Part shown: piece by piece, positions 48,543 to 57,333 of the stretch
Layout: each line of letters begins with the position of its first letter
How positions within the stretch are numbered: the first letter of the stretch is position 1
DNA from: Roseibium aggregatum
Lineage (GTDB): Bacteria; Pseudomonadota; Alphaproteobacteria; Rhizobiales; Stappiaceae
Assembly: GCF_014692675.1 (NCBI RefSeq)
Contig: NZ_JABFCZ010000007.1
Span: 1-64,000 of the forward strand
Direction of reading: 5' to 3'
Length of the DNA stretch: 64,000 nucleotides
Translations under genes and position numbers: made by a program
Notes under the pieces: model-generated
Databases searched by the model: none
Seen by the model: the letters and a program-made list of their open reading frames with translations, nothing else
Told to the model about the DNA's origin: nothing

Positions 48543-49967
48543 TCAGACCGCTGTGCCGCCGACCGTCAGCGCATTGATGCGCATGGAGGGCTGGCCGACA
48601 CCGACGGGAACGCCCTGCCCCTGCTTGCCGCAGGTTCCCATGCCCGGATCGAGCTTCATGTCGTTGCCGATCATGGCAACGCGGGTCAGGGCGTCGGGCC
48701 CGTTGCCGATCAGCATGGCGCCCTTGACCGGCGCGCCCACCTTGCCGTTCTCGATCCTGTAGGCCTCGGTGCAGGAAAAGACGAACTTGCCGGAGGTGAT
48801 GTCGACCTGGCCGCCGCCGAAGGCAACCGCATAGATCCCGTTCTTTACCGACGACAGGATTTCTTCGGGCTCCTTGTCGCCGCCCAGCATGATGGTGTTG
48901 GTCATGCGCGGCATGGGGATGTGGGCATAGGACTGGCGGCGGCCGTTGCCGGTGGGATCCATTCCCATCAGCCGGGCGTTCTGGCGGTCCTGCATGTAGC
49001 CGACGAGAATGCCGTCTTCGATCAGCGTGGTGCGGCTGGAGGGCGTGCCCTCGTCGTCGACGCTCAGGGAGCCGCGCCGGTCCGGGATCGTGCCGTCATC
49101 GACGATGGTCACACCGGGAGAGGCCACGCGCTGGCCCATCAGTCCGGCGAAGGCGGACGTTTTCTTGCGGTTGAAGTCGCCTTCGAGGCCGTGGCCGACC
49201 GCTTCGTGGAGCAGGATCCCGGGCCAGCCCGGACCGAGCACCACATCGAGCGTGCCGGCGGGAGCGGGAACCGCCTCCAGATTGACCAGTGCCTGGCGCA
49301 GCGCCTCATCGACCCCTGCCTGCCAGTTTTCGGGCGTGATGAAACGCTCGAAGCCTTCCCGTCCGCCGCAACCGAAGGAACCGGTTTCCTGGCGCTCGTC
49401 GGACCCGGCGATCACGTTGATGCTCATGCGGACCATCGGGCGCACGTCGCGGACGCGATGACCGTCGGCCCTGAGAATATCGACCACCTGCCAGGCGCCG
49501 GCAAGCGATGCGGTTACCTGGCGCACCCGCGGATCCTTCGCCCGTGCGTAGGCGTCGATTTCCTGCAGGAGCTTGACCTTTTCCTCGAAGCTCGGCCCGC
49601 CGAGCGGATTGGCATCGGTATAGAGCGACTGGTTGGTGCGGGCAGGCGCGGCCGCATAGGAACCCGAATACCCGGTCTTGACTGCGCTCACCGCATCGGC
49701 GGCCCGCTTCAGGGCCGCTTCGGAGATTTCGCCCGAATGGGCATAGCCTGCCGCCTCACCGGCAACCGCGCGCAAACCGAAACCCTGTGCGGTGTCATAG
49801 TTGGCGCCTTTCAGCCGGCCGTTATCGAAGACCAGCCCTTCCGACTGGCGGTATTCGACGAAAAGCTCGCCGTCATCGGCGCCGGACAGGGCATCGGCCG
49901 TGATCCGACGAGCGGTCTCTAGGCCAAGGCCCGACGTTTCAATGAGATCGGAGGTGATATCGGCCAT
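48543..49967 (-). CDS. tldD: metalloprotease TldD
   Basis: 474 residues. It is the zinc-bearing half of the TldD/TldE protease. The metal motif HExxxH is in GILLHEAVGHGLEGDFNRKK, and SVDDEGTPSSRTTLIEDGIL and the C-terminal GQGVPVGVGQPSMRINALTV are diagnostic. Its partner pmbA (tldE) is 5 kb away at 55037-56380 on the same strand. The pair processes unfolded or small peptides, including microcin and CcdA in E. coli. Confidence 0.96.
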   Translation of the reverse strand: MADITSDLIETSGLGLETARRITADALSGADDGELFVEYRQSEGLVFDNGRLKGANYDTAQGFGLRAVAGEAAGYAHSGEISEAALKRAADAVSAVKTGYSGSYAAAPARTNQSLYTDANPLGGPSFEEKVKLLQEIDAYARAKDPRVRQVTASLAGAWQVVDILRADGHRVRDVRPMVRMSINVIAGSDERQETGSFGCGGREGFERFITPENWQAGVDEALRQALVNLEAVPAPAGTLDVVLGPGWPGILLHEAVGHGLEGDFNRKKTSAFAGLMGQRVASPGVTIVDDGTIPDRRGSLSVDDEGTPSSRTTLIEDGILVGYMQDRQNARLMGMDPTGNGRRQSYAHIPMPRMTNTIMLGGDKEPEEILSSVKNGIYAVAFGGGQVDITSGKFVFSCTEAYRIENGKVGAPVKGAMLIGNGPDALTRVAMIGNDMKLDPGMGTCGKQGQGVPVGVGQPSMRINALTVGGTAV

Positions 49968-50228
49968 GGTGAAATCCCTGTTTCAGAAGCCTGCCGGCAG
50001 GTCGCGGCCTTGCCTGCGTCCCTGCCCGGGTCCGGTATGAGAAGTGTCGTTCCCGGTAACATAGACATTTTTCAAATGATTTCACCTGCCGGGAACAATT
50101 CTCCACTCGCAAGACCCGATCCGGGGCGCCGCATCCGGTCCGAAAGGAGCCGGAGACGTCCGCCCCCCGGCTTTCGACTGAATCCGGCTAGGTATTCTGC
50201 CCAAGACCTGCCCTGTCCCGCCGGACTG

Positions 50229-50499
50229 CCTAGAGCATCGGACGATAACTTTGAACCATTTGACCGGCGCGCTTTTGTCTGCTGGCAAGGCGGATTGCGC
50301 GCCGTGGTGTTTCCCACCACAAGCGCGAGCCAACGCGGTCAGCGGGCAAAAGAGCCCGGCCCTTCGGGTGTCTGAAAGCAGTCCATCGGCTGCGTTGCGC
50401 CGCTTGCACGATGCACCGCATCACGCTTCACGACGCGCTTAGCCGAATGAACTGTTTTCAGACATCAAATGCTTCAAAGTTAGCGCCCGATGCTCTAGG
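50229..50499. mobile_element. second MITE-like element with TA flanks and the same hairpin apex
   Basis: It lies in the 605-bp gap 49968-50572, which otherwise holds no gene. Terminal inverted repeats of 31 bp with three mismatches (50233-50263 and 50465-50495, ends GAGCATCGG) are flanked by TA (50231-50232, 50496-50497). Inside is a hairpin whose apex GTGGTG-tttcc-CACCAC (50304-50320) and following AAG match the 36-kb element. No transposase is inside. Confidence 0.75.
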
Positions 50500-50572
50500 A
50501 TCGCGCAAAAGATGGAAGCCGGCGCTTGAGCAATCAAAGGTGCCGGCATTTTCGCCACCCCGGATAATAAAA

Positions 50573-50800
50573 ATGATGAACCGTTACGAAAATCCGCGCA
50601 TGCCGAGCGAAGCCAAGATCAGATACCTCGACGGCGACTATCAGGTCGAAAGCACGGGCACGTTCGTCCGCTGCGCGGTCACAGGCGCCGCCATTCCACT
50701 GGAAGAGCTGAAATACTGGTCCGTGGACCTCCAGGAGGCCTACGTCGATGCGGCCGCCTCGCTCAAGCGCTACAAGGAAACGCATCCGGCCAGGGACTGA
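50573..50800 (+). CDS. DUF2093 small protein
   Basis: 75 residues from the ATG at 50573 (a second ATG follows at 50576). EAKIRYLDGDYQV, FVRCAVTGAAIPLEELKYWS and VDLQEAYVDAAASLKRY are the DUF2093 signature, a short family of alphaproteobacteria. Its function is unknown. It lies downstream of the mobile-like element at 50229-50499 and convergent with lpxK. Confidence 0.92.
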   Translation: MMNRYENPRMPSEAKIRYLDGDYQVESTGTFVRCAVTGAAIPLEELKYWSVDLQEAYVDAAASLKRYKETHPARD

Positions 50801-50918
50801 CACCGCCAGTATCAGGAACGAGCCCCCAGTCCCTCCGTCGGAAGACGCACAAACCACGTTCGTCGGCGTGATGGGACGGGTGATCGCCAATCTTCAGCGG
50901 ACGGACTGATTTATTCCC

Positions 50919-51941
50919 TCAGCGCCTGAAGGTGCGCGACCGCCTGATCTCGCGGATGAGGCCGATCAGCCGGTCCTCCCCTATGATTTTCATGGTCACG
51001 TTCAAAACGGCGGAGCGCGCGGCCAGCCAGCGGAAGATCTCGTGCCGCGCGGTCTTCAGCCGCGCCATGTCCTTCGATGTGGTGACCAGCTGCAGCCCGC
51101 CGGCCTCCGCCCTGGTCAGCAGGGTCTCGGCTTCCTTCTCGGTAAATCCGTGATGGTCGCCAAAGGCGCGGGTTTCGGCGACGTCCAGCCCCAGTTTTTC
51201 AAGGGTGGCGAAGAATTTCTGCGGCCTCCCTATCCCGGCATAGGCCAGCAGGGAGCATTCCCGCAGCAGCTCCGTGTCTTCGGCTTCCACCGTCGCGGTG
51301 CAGATCGGCAGCCCCTTGCGCGAGGCGAGATGAACGGCTTGCCGCGCCGCGTCGCCTTCGCCCACGACCACCAAGACATCGGTCTTGAGGATCTGCATGC
51401 TCAACGGCGCCCGCAAGGGGCCTGCCGGGAGACAGCGTCCGTTTCCCAGGCCGGTTTCGGCATCGACCAGGACGATGCTGAGGTCCTTGTGCAGCGCCGG
51501 GTTCTGAAAGCCGTCGTCCATGAGGATGATATCGGCATCGAGGTCCTGGATGAGGTCGGCGCCCGCGACCCGGTCGGCGGCAATCACGGTCGGCGCCTGC
51601 CGGGCCAGCAGCAGCGCTTCATCGCCGACGGTTTCCGCGTCATGCTCGAAAGCGTCGACGACAAGCGGCCCCTCCGCCGAACCGCCGTAGCCGCGCAGCA
51701 AAAAGGCCGGTTTGTAGCCTTCCGATTTCAGGCGTTCCGCCAGCCGGAGGCTGAACGGCGTCTTGCCCGTGCCCCCGACGACAAAGTTTCCGATACAGAC
51801 GACAGGCACCGATGCCCGGCCGCGCGGTTCTTGCAGCATCCGCCGCCCGGCAATGCGCCCGTAAACGAGGGATGGCAAGGCGAGAACAAGCGCCTGCCAG
51901 CTGAAGCCCCGCCGCCACCAGAAATCCGGTGCCTGCTTCAT
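50919..51941 (-). CDS. lpxK: tetraacyldisaccharide 4'-kinase
   Basis: 340 residues. It phosphorylates the lipid A disaccharide at the inner membrane. The Walker A loop is NFVVGGTGKTPFSLRL, following an N-terminal membrane-associated segment, and DADIILMDDGFQNPALHKDL is the Walker B/family block. Its ATG overlaps the waaA stop by four bases (51938-51941), so the two are coupled; the order DUF374-waaA-lpxK is typical of Rhizobiales. Confidence 0.95.
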   Translation of the reverse strand: MKQAPDFWWRRGFSWQALVLALPSLVYGRIAGRRMLQEPRGRASVPVVCIGNFVVGGTGKTPFSLRLAERLKSEGYKPAFLLRGYGGSAEGPLVVDAFEHDAETVGDEALLLARQAPTVIAADRVAGADLIQDLDADIILMDDGFQNPALHKDLSIVLVDAETGLGNGRCLPAGPLRAPLSMQILKTDVLVVVGEGDAARQAVHLASRKGLPICTATVEAEDTELLRECSLLAYAGIGRPQKFFATLEKLGLDVAETRAFGDHHGFTEKEAETLLTRAEAGGLQLVTTSKDMARLKTARHEIFRWLAARSAVLNVTMKIIGEDRLIGLIREIRRSRTFRR

Positions 51942-53245
51942 TTCCCTGCTCCGTCCCCGGCCGTCTGGACCGCTTCTGCAATGAGCGGTTCCAGCTGTTC
52001 GAGTGTCTGCTTCAGCGCACCGCGCCCGCTTTCGACAATTTCGGCGGCCCGCGCCACCAGCCGTTTCCGCTCTCCGTCACCGTTCAGCAAGGCCAGAACC
52101 GCTTCGGCCAGTTTTTCCGGATGTTCAATCCTTTTCGCCGCCCCGCCTTCCCAGAGCGATTTGTAGATCGCGCGGGCATTGGCCACCTTCGGACCGGAGA
52201 GAATGGCTGCGCCGAAGCTTGCCGCCTCCACCGGATTATGTCCACCGACGTCGACATAGGATCCGCCGACGAACGCAATCGGCGCCAGCCGGTAAAACAG
52301 CGCCATCTCGCCGAGCGTGTCCCCCAGATAGACCTGGGTCCCGGCTTCCGGCAGCTCGTCCCGGCTGCGCCGGGCAAGAAAGAAGCCTTGCGTTTCAACG
52401 AGCGCTTCGATCGCATCTCCACGTGCGGGATGTCTCGGCACCAGGATCAGCAGGCAATCGGGTTGTTTATCCAGGATTGCGCGATGCGCGCCCAGGACAA
52501 TTTCATCTTCGCCGGGATGGGTCAGGGCCGCCAGCCAGACGGGCCGGCCGGCGGCCGCCTTCGTCAACTGATCCAGTTGCCCCGGATCCGCATCCTTCGG
52601 ACGGGCATCGAATTTCAGGTTTCCCGGGCACAACACATCCCGGCAGCCGAGTTTTTCCAGGCGGCCGGCATCCGCAGGCGTCTGGGCGAGCGTGATATCC
52701 AGGCAGCCGAAGAGATAGGCAGCGGCCTCGGGCGAGCGCGACCAGCCCCTGAAGCTGCGATCGGACATGCGGCCGTTGATGAGGATGAACGGAATCCGCC
52801 GCTCACGGATTGCGACGAATATGCCCGGCCAGATCTCCGATTCCACGGTCATGGCCATGTCCGGTTTCCAGTGACCGAGAAAGGACCCCACAAAACCCGG
52901 ACTGTCGAACGGCACAAACTGGTGCAGCGCCCGGCCCGGCAGTCTTGCCGCCGCCAGTTCCGCAGACGTGCGGGTAACCGTGGTCAGAAGAACAAAGAAC
53001 CCGCGATTGCAGAGGGTTTCAACAAGCGGCAGGACCGAATTCGTCTCGCCCACGCTTGCCGCATGGATCCAGACCAGGGGACCTTTCGGCCGGGGAATGG
53101 CGGACCGGCCCCATTTCTCGTTTCCCCGTGCCGGATCGTCCTTGCCCGTCCGGCATCGCACCAGGTGCACAAGCCGGTAGAGAGGAGCCGCGAGCCTTGC
53201 GACCGCCAGATAAAGCGTCACCAGAAGGGGGCGAGCTTCAGCCAT
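51938..53245 (-). CDS. waaA: 3-deoxy-D-manno-octulosonic acid transferase
   Basis: 435 residues from the ATG at 53245. An ATG at 53266 would overlap the preceding gene by 29 bp and lacks a ribosome site. It has an N-terminal membrane helix and a GT30 domain: VWIHAASVGETNSVLPLVET, MTVESEIWPGIFVAIRERR and FVGGSYVDVGGHNPVEAASF. It adds Kdo to lipid A precursor. It sits between the DUF374 acyltransferase-like gene and lpxK. Confidence 0.94.
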   Translation of the reverse strand: MAEARPLLVTLYLAVARLAAPLYRLVHLVRCRTGKDDPARGNEKWGRSAIPRPKGPLVWIHAASVGETNSVLPLVETLCNRGFFVLLTTVTRTSAELAAARLPGRALHQFVPFDSPGFVGSFLGHWKPDMAMTVESEIWPGIFVAIRERRIPFILINGRMSDRSFRGWSRSPEAAAYLFGCLDITLAQTPADAGRLEKLGCRDVLCPGNLKFDARPKDADPGQLDQLTKAAAGRPVWLAALTHPGEDEIVLGAHRAILDKQPDCLLILVPRHPARGDAIEALVETQGFFLARRSRDELPEAGTQVYLGDTLGEMALFYRLAPIAFVGGSYVDVGGHNPVEAASFGAAILSGPKVANARAIYKSLWEGGAAKRIEHPEKLAEAVLALLNGDGERKRLVARAAEIVESGRGALKQTLEQLEPLIAEAVQTAGDGAGK

Positions 53246-53936
53246 CGCTCCGCCCGACGAGTTCATAGGCCCGCGCCGTCACCCGGTTCAGACCGGCTTC
53301 CACACTCTTGCGGGCATTTTCCAGTTCCTCGTCATCGGCTTCCGCCGAAACGTAGATCGGCTCGTCCACCACAACGGCCCCCTTGCCAAACGGCAGATTG
53401 ACGCTTGCCTTGTCCCAGGTCGAAAGATCGAGGCTCCGGCTCGTTGCCACCGCAACCGGGACGATCGGGCGTCCGGAGTGTCTGGCCAGTTGAACGATCC
53501 CGCTGCCCGACACACGCGCAGGCCCTTTCGGCACGTCCGCCGTCATCGCAATATTTTCGCCGTTCTTCAATGCCCTGAGCGCTTCGATGAAGCCGCGCAT
53601 GCCGCCGCGCTTGGCGATCTGATGTTTCTTCTGGCTTCCCGATGCCCGGATCAGGCCGATCCCGAGCTTGCGAATGACCGTCGCGTTGACCTCTCCGTCC
53701 GCCGACCGGGAAATCATCACGCGGGTCGGCCAGCCTTCGGGCGAAAAAAAAGGGACGATGAAATGCTGTCCGTGCCACATCGCGAAGATGACCGGCAGAT
53801 GCGGATCGAGTTTTCCGTACAGGTCGGAGGGATCGAAAACGAACCGGTTGGTTCGATAGACGAATTTCAGATATCCGGCGAGGAAAGAACCGACACCCCT
53901 TACGACGGCGGGGTGACGGCCGATACGTTTGATCAT
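53238..53936 (-). CDS. DUF374 lysophospholipid acyltransferase-like protein
   Basis: 232 residues. The motif MWHGQHFIVPFF replaces the HX4D box of PlsC-type acyltransferases, and ADVPKGPARVSGSGIVQLAR and PIVPVAVATSRS follow, as in DUF374. Its steady placement before waaA suggests acyl transfer to lipid A or a related envelope lipid, not shown. The stop overlaps the start of waaA by 8 bp. Confidence 0.9.
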   Translation of the reverse strand: MIKRIGRHPAVVRGVGSFLAGYLKFVYRTNRFVFDPSDLYGKLDPHLPVIFAMWHGQHFIVPFFSPEGWPTRVMISRSADGEVNATVIRKLGIGLIRASGSQKKHQIAKRGGMRGFIEALRALKNGENIAMTADVPKGPARVSGSGIVQLARHSGRPIVPVAVATSRSLDLSTWDKASVNLPFGKGAVVVDEPIYVSAEADDEELENARKSVEAGLNRVTARAYELVGRSDG

Positions 53937-53978
53937 TTCTTCAAAAAGTCCGAACGGGCCCCAGATCTTGGCTTGGGC

Positions 53979-54218
53979 TCATGCAGTTGCGTCGGGATCC
54001 AGAAGCCGGTGCATATGGACGATGAAATAGCGCATATGCGCATTGTCGACCGTGGCCTGCGCCTTCGCTTTCCAGGCCTCATAGGCCTTGGCGTAGTTGG
54101 GATAGATGCCGACGATATCCAGATCATCCAGATCTCGGAAGGTCAGGCCTTCCGGACTTTCCAGCTCACCGCCGAACACAAGATGCAGGAGCTGCTTGGA
54201 AGTATCGGTTTCGCTCAT
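53979..54218 (-). CDS. DUF4170 small protein
   Basis: 79 residues. KQLLHLVFGGELESPEG, FRDLDDLDIVGIYPNYAKAY and AHMRYFIVHMHRLLDPD are the DUF4170 pattern, an alphaproteobacterial family without known function that accompanies the DUF374/phosphatase genes. It is 34 bp downstream of the phosphatase gene and 42 bp before DUF374, in the operon. Confidence 0.9.
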   Translation of the reverse strand: MSETDTSKQLLHLVFGGELESPEGLTFRDLDDLDIVGIYPNYAKAYEAWKAKAQATVDNAHMRYFIVHMHRLLDPDATA

Positions 54219-54252
54219 TGTTCAAATCCCGCTGCTGAGTAAGCCGTGCCTG

Positions 54253-55050
54253 CTATTTGCCGACGGCTGCTGAAATGACTTCGCACACTGGCCGGACAAG
54301 GCGCTGCGGCGCCGCAATCAGGCCCGGGTGCCGGGTGCTGGCCTTGTTGTAGGTGACACCATTCCCTGCCAGGTCGGTCAACCTGCCGCCCGCTTCCTGC
54401 ACCAAAAGATCCGCAGCCGCAAGATCCCAATCGCTCGGGCCACCGCGCGCCGCGGCGACTTCCACCCGGCCCGCGGCAACGAGAGCGATCCGGTAGGCCA
54501 GCGAGCGGATGTTCGGCATGCGCTCGAAACCGGCCTGCAGAATCTCCTCGTTCGCCACGATCGAATGGGGTCCGGACAGGCGCGCACCTTGTATGGCGTC
54601 GTGTTCCGAAACGGTTATCTTCTCACCGTTCAGCCGGGTGCCATGGCTCGCGGCGGCAGAAAACAGTTCCTTGCGGACCGGGCAATAGACCACGCCTGCC
54701 ACCGGCCGGCCGCGATCGACAACCGCGAGCGCCACCGTCCATTCGTCGCCGCCGGCCAGAAAGGCGCGGGTTCCGTCTATCGGATCGACAATGAAGGTCC
54801 GCGGGCGGGCAAGGCGCTCCTTGTTGTCGACGGCCTCTTCCGACAGCCAGCCGTAGTCCGGCCGGGCCACCCTAAGGACTTCCGCCAGGTAGCCGTCGAC
54901 CTCCATGTCGGCTTCCGAGACCGGCGACTTGTTGTCCTTGAACCAGGTTCTCGGATCGCCGCCGAAGAAGGACAGCGCAATATCACCGGCGTGCCTTGCC
55001 GCCTCTTCCAGCAGGGTGAGATCGTCCAGATTCGGATCAGTCTCCGGCAA
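54253..55050 (-). CDS. inositol monophosphatase/CysQ-family phosphatase
   Basis: 265 residues if begun at the TTG at 55050 (family-like PETDPNLDDLTLLEEAARHA), which has AAGGA seven bases upstream and overlaps the pmbA end by 14 bp; an ATG at 55101 would add 17 residues. The metal site is FIVDPIDGTRAFLAGGDEW, with a Glu-rich EEAVDN before it and SDWDLAAADLLVQEAG as the second Asp motif. It could be 3'(2'),5'-bisphosphate nucleotidase (CysQ) or an inositol/sugar phosphatase; I cannot decide. Confidence 0.88.
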   Translation of the reverse strand: MPETDPNLDDLTLLEEAARHAGDIALSFFGGDPRTWFKDNKSPVSEADMEVDGYLAEVLRVARPDYGWLSEEAVDNKERLARPRTFIVDPIDGTRAFLAGGDEWTVALAVVDRGRPVAGVVYCPVRKELFSAAASHGTRLNGEKITVSEHDAIQGARLSGPHSIVANEEILQAGFERMPNIRSLAYRIALVAAGRVEVAAARGGPSDWDLAAADLLVQEAGGRLTDLAGNGVTYNKASTRHPGLIAAPQRLVRPVCEVISAAVGK

Positions 55051-56380
55051 GGGCCAGTCCTTCGATGAGGATTGACGGGCTTGCCACAGAGTAGCGCGCA
55101 TCGAGATCGCTTGCCGGCACCAGCCGGGCAAACATGTCCTTCAGATTGCCGGCGATGGTGATCTCGCTGACGGCCTGGACCGGTTCGCCGTTCTCGAACC
55201 AGAAACCGGCCGCGCCGCGCGAATAATCGCCGGTCACCCCGTTGACGCCATGGCCGATCAGATCGGTGACGAGCAGGCCTTCACCGACCTCCTTCATCAA
55301 TTCCTCCGGCGACTTCGCGCCGGGATTGAGCGTCAGGTTGGTCGGCCCCGGCGCCGTTCCGGATCCGCCGCGATGGGCCCGTCCGTTCGGCTCCAGTCCA
55401 AGCTCGCGGGCCGAAGCGCTGTCCAGGAACCAGTGCCGCAGATAGCCGTCGTCGATCATGTTCAGAACGCTCGCCCCCGTCCCTTCGCCGTCGAAAGGCC
55501 GGGTGGCGGCTCCCCTCGGCTTGAACGGGTCGTCGACGATGGTGATGCCGGGCGCAAAGATCCGCTCGCCCATCTTGTCGCGCAGGAAACTGGAGCCGCG
55601 GGCAACGGACGCACCGTTGATCGCTCCGCCAAGATGTCCGAGCAGGCTGCGCGCCGCCCGCGATTCATAAAGGACGTTGGTCGTCCGGGTGGAAATCTTC
55701 CGCGGATTGAGCCGGCGTACGGCCCGTTCGCCTGCGCGCCGGCCGATATCGGCCGGGTTTTCCATATCTTCGAAAAACGTCCGGTAATCGTAGTCGTAGT
55801 CGCGCTCCATCCCGGTGCCTTCACCGGCGACCGCCGTCATCGACAGACCGTAACGGGACGTCAGGTAGGCGCCGGAAAATCCATGGCTCGTCGCCAGCAC
55901 GACGCCGGCCAGGCGCCAGGACGCGCCGGCGCCGCCGGACTTGGACACACCCGTGACCGCAAGTCCGGCTTCCTCCGCCTCAAGGGCAAGGGAGGTCACG
56001 GCGGCAGCATCCAGTTCCTTCGTATCGAGCATTTCCAGCTCCGGAAGGCTGGTCAGCAGCCGGTTCTTGTCGGCTAGCCCGGCAAAGGGATCTTCAGGCG
56101 CGACCCGGGCCATGGCAACGGCCCGCTCGGCCAGCGCTTGCGGATCATCGATGGTGTTTGCCGAAACGGACGCGGCGCGCTTGCCGACGAAGACCCGCAA
56201 GGTCACATCGTCCCCTTCCGCCCGGTCGGTTTCCTCGACCCTGCCGTCACGCACATCGACGGATAGCGACACACCAGTGATCGCGACGGCGTCGCAGGCA
56301 TCTGCGCCGGCCTTCCTAGCAGCCTCGACCAGGCGCTCCGCCCGGCTTTCCAGTTCGCTCTGGTCAATGATGTCTGACAT
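55037..56380 (-). CDS. pmbA: TldE/PmbA, partner of TldD
   Basis: 447 residues. It is a member of the TldD/PmbA family lacking the HExxxH zinc motif, as expected for the TldE half, which forms a heterodimer with TldD (48543). Family stretches include EGTGMERDYDYDYRTFFEDM, RINP-like RRLNPRKISTRTTNVLYES and LIGHGVNGVTGDYSRGAAGF. It is the first gene of the set pmbA-phosphatase-DUF4170-DUF374-waaA-lpxK. About 230 bp of non-coding sequence precedes it. Confidence 0.95.
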   Translation of the reverse strand: MSDIIDQSELESRAERLVEAARKAGADACDAVAITGVSLSVDVRDGRVEETDRAEGDDVTLRVFVGKRAASVSANTIDDPQALAERAVAMARVAPEDPFAGLADKNRLLTSLPELEMLDTKELDAAAVTSLALEAEEAGLAVTGVSKSGGAGASWRLAGVVLATSHGFSGAYLTSRYGLSMTAVAGEGTGMERDYDYDYRTFFEDMENPADIGRRAGERAVRRLNPRKISTRTTNVLYESRAARSLLGHLGGAINGASVARGSSFLRDKMGERIFAPGITIVDDPFKPRGAATRPFDGEGTGASVLNMIDDGYLRHWFLDSASARELGLEPNGRAHRGGSGTAPGPTNLTLNPGAKSPEELMKEVGEGLLVTDLIGHGVNGVTGDYSRGAAGFWFENGEPVQAVSEITIAGNLKDMFARLVPASDLDARYSVASPSILIEGLALAGD

Positions 56381-56611
56381 GGATATCGGTTCTCCTGATG
56401 GAGGGATTGTTTAGGACGATGTCCAGCCAAGGGCAAGGACGTGGTGGACAGGTCATGGTTCACAAAACCTGAACCCATTGGTGAAAATTCGGTAACCCTC
56501 TTAAAAATCAGACTTTTTTAACTGTGCCTGTTAAGCTGATCGGTACTTCATGCTGCTAGATTGACCTCATTCGCGAGACCAAAAACAAAACAGGTCCGAC
56601 GGAGAGGCACA

Positions 56612-57208
56612 TTGGGACGTCAAACAGCATATGAGGCGGCCACCGCAGCCGGGGCGAGCACGGGTTTCCCGCTCGACCCCGGCCGTTTGCCCCTTACCTT
56701 CCAAAGCAAGGCAGGCACGTTTTCGGGCAGCCATCCGGATGTCCGGGCGGTCGAGGTCAATCTCGACCGGGAGCGTGCCATGATCAACCCGGTCGCCTCC
56801 GAGGCTCCGGCCGGCACCGTGGTTCCCGTGAAGGCGTTCGACGGCGTCATGGTTCAGCTTGCTCCGGCAGACCAGAACGGGACCGTCTGCGCGAAACTGA
56901 TCCTGAAGCATCCGAACGACGGCCTGTCGGTCCTTCTGGCCGAAACGGGAAATCCGGAAGAGCTCGCAGCCATCTGGCCCGCCTGGTCGAAGTCGCTCGG
57001 CCTGCCGATGCTGGTCTGCGACCTGGGCGGCAAGGTCAAACCGATCGAAGCCTATTCGGCCCGTCCGGCCGCCGGCCCCTCGCCGCGCCGCAAACTGGCC
57101 CTCCTGACCGGGCGCCGGCCCCGCTTTCTGGTCCGCCGCAAGACAGGTGCGGATGCGACGGCCCGGATGATCCACCGCGGCGAACGCGAGATCATCGCCC
57201 GGACCTGA
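56612..57208 (+). CDS. DUF6101-type hypothetical protein
   Basis: 198 residues from the TTG at 56612, which has GGAGAGG four bases upstream; a longer frame to 56561 has no such signal. The sequence DPGRLPLTFQSKAG, VRAVEVNLDRERAMI and VPVKAFDGVMVQL, then a basic C-terminus (SPRRKLALLTGRRPRFLVRR), matches a Hyphomicrobiales-specific hypothetical family I recall as DUF6101. Its function is unknown. It is divergent from pmbA and 125 bp upstream of the GGDEF gene. Confidence 0.8.
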   Translation: MGRQTAYEAATAAGASTGFPLDPGRLPLTFQSKAGTFSGSHPDVRAVEVNLDRERAMINPVASEAPAGTVVPVKAFDGVMVQLAPADQNGTVCAKLILKHPNDGLSVLLAETGNPEELAAIWPAWSKSLGLPMLVCDLGGKVKPIEAYSARPAAGPSPRRKLALLTGRRPRFLVRRKTGADATARMIHRGEREIIART

Positions 57209-57333
57209 CGCCCAAGAAAGGTCTCGTAATAATTATCAATATCGTAAGGTAAAATTGACGTTTACCCGATAAATACAACCGCTGATTTTGTTTTATGGGC
57301 CGCGTGCGCACGCAGCCTGGGGAAACAGTTTTC

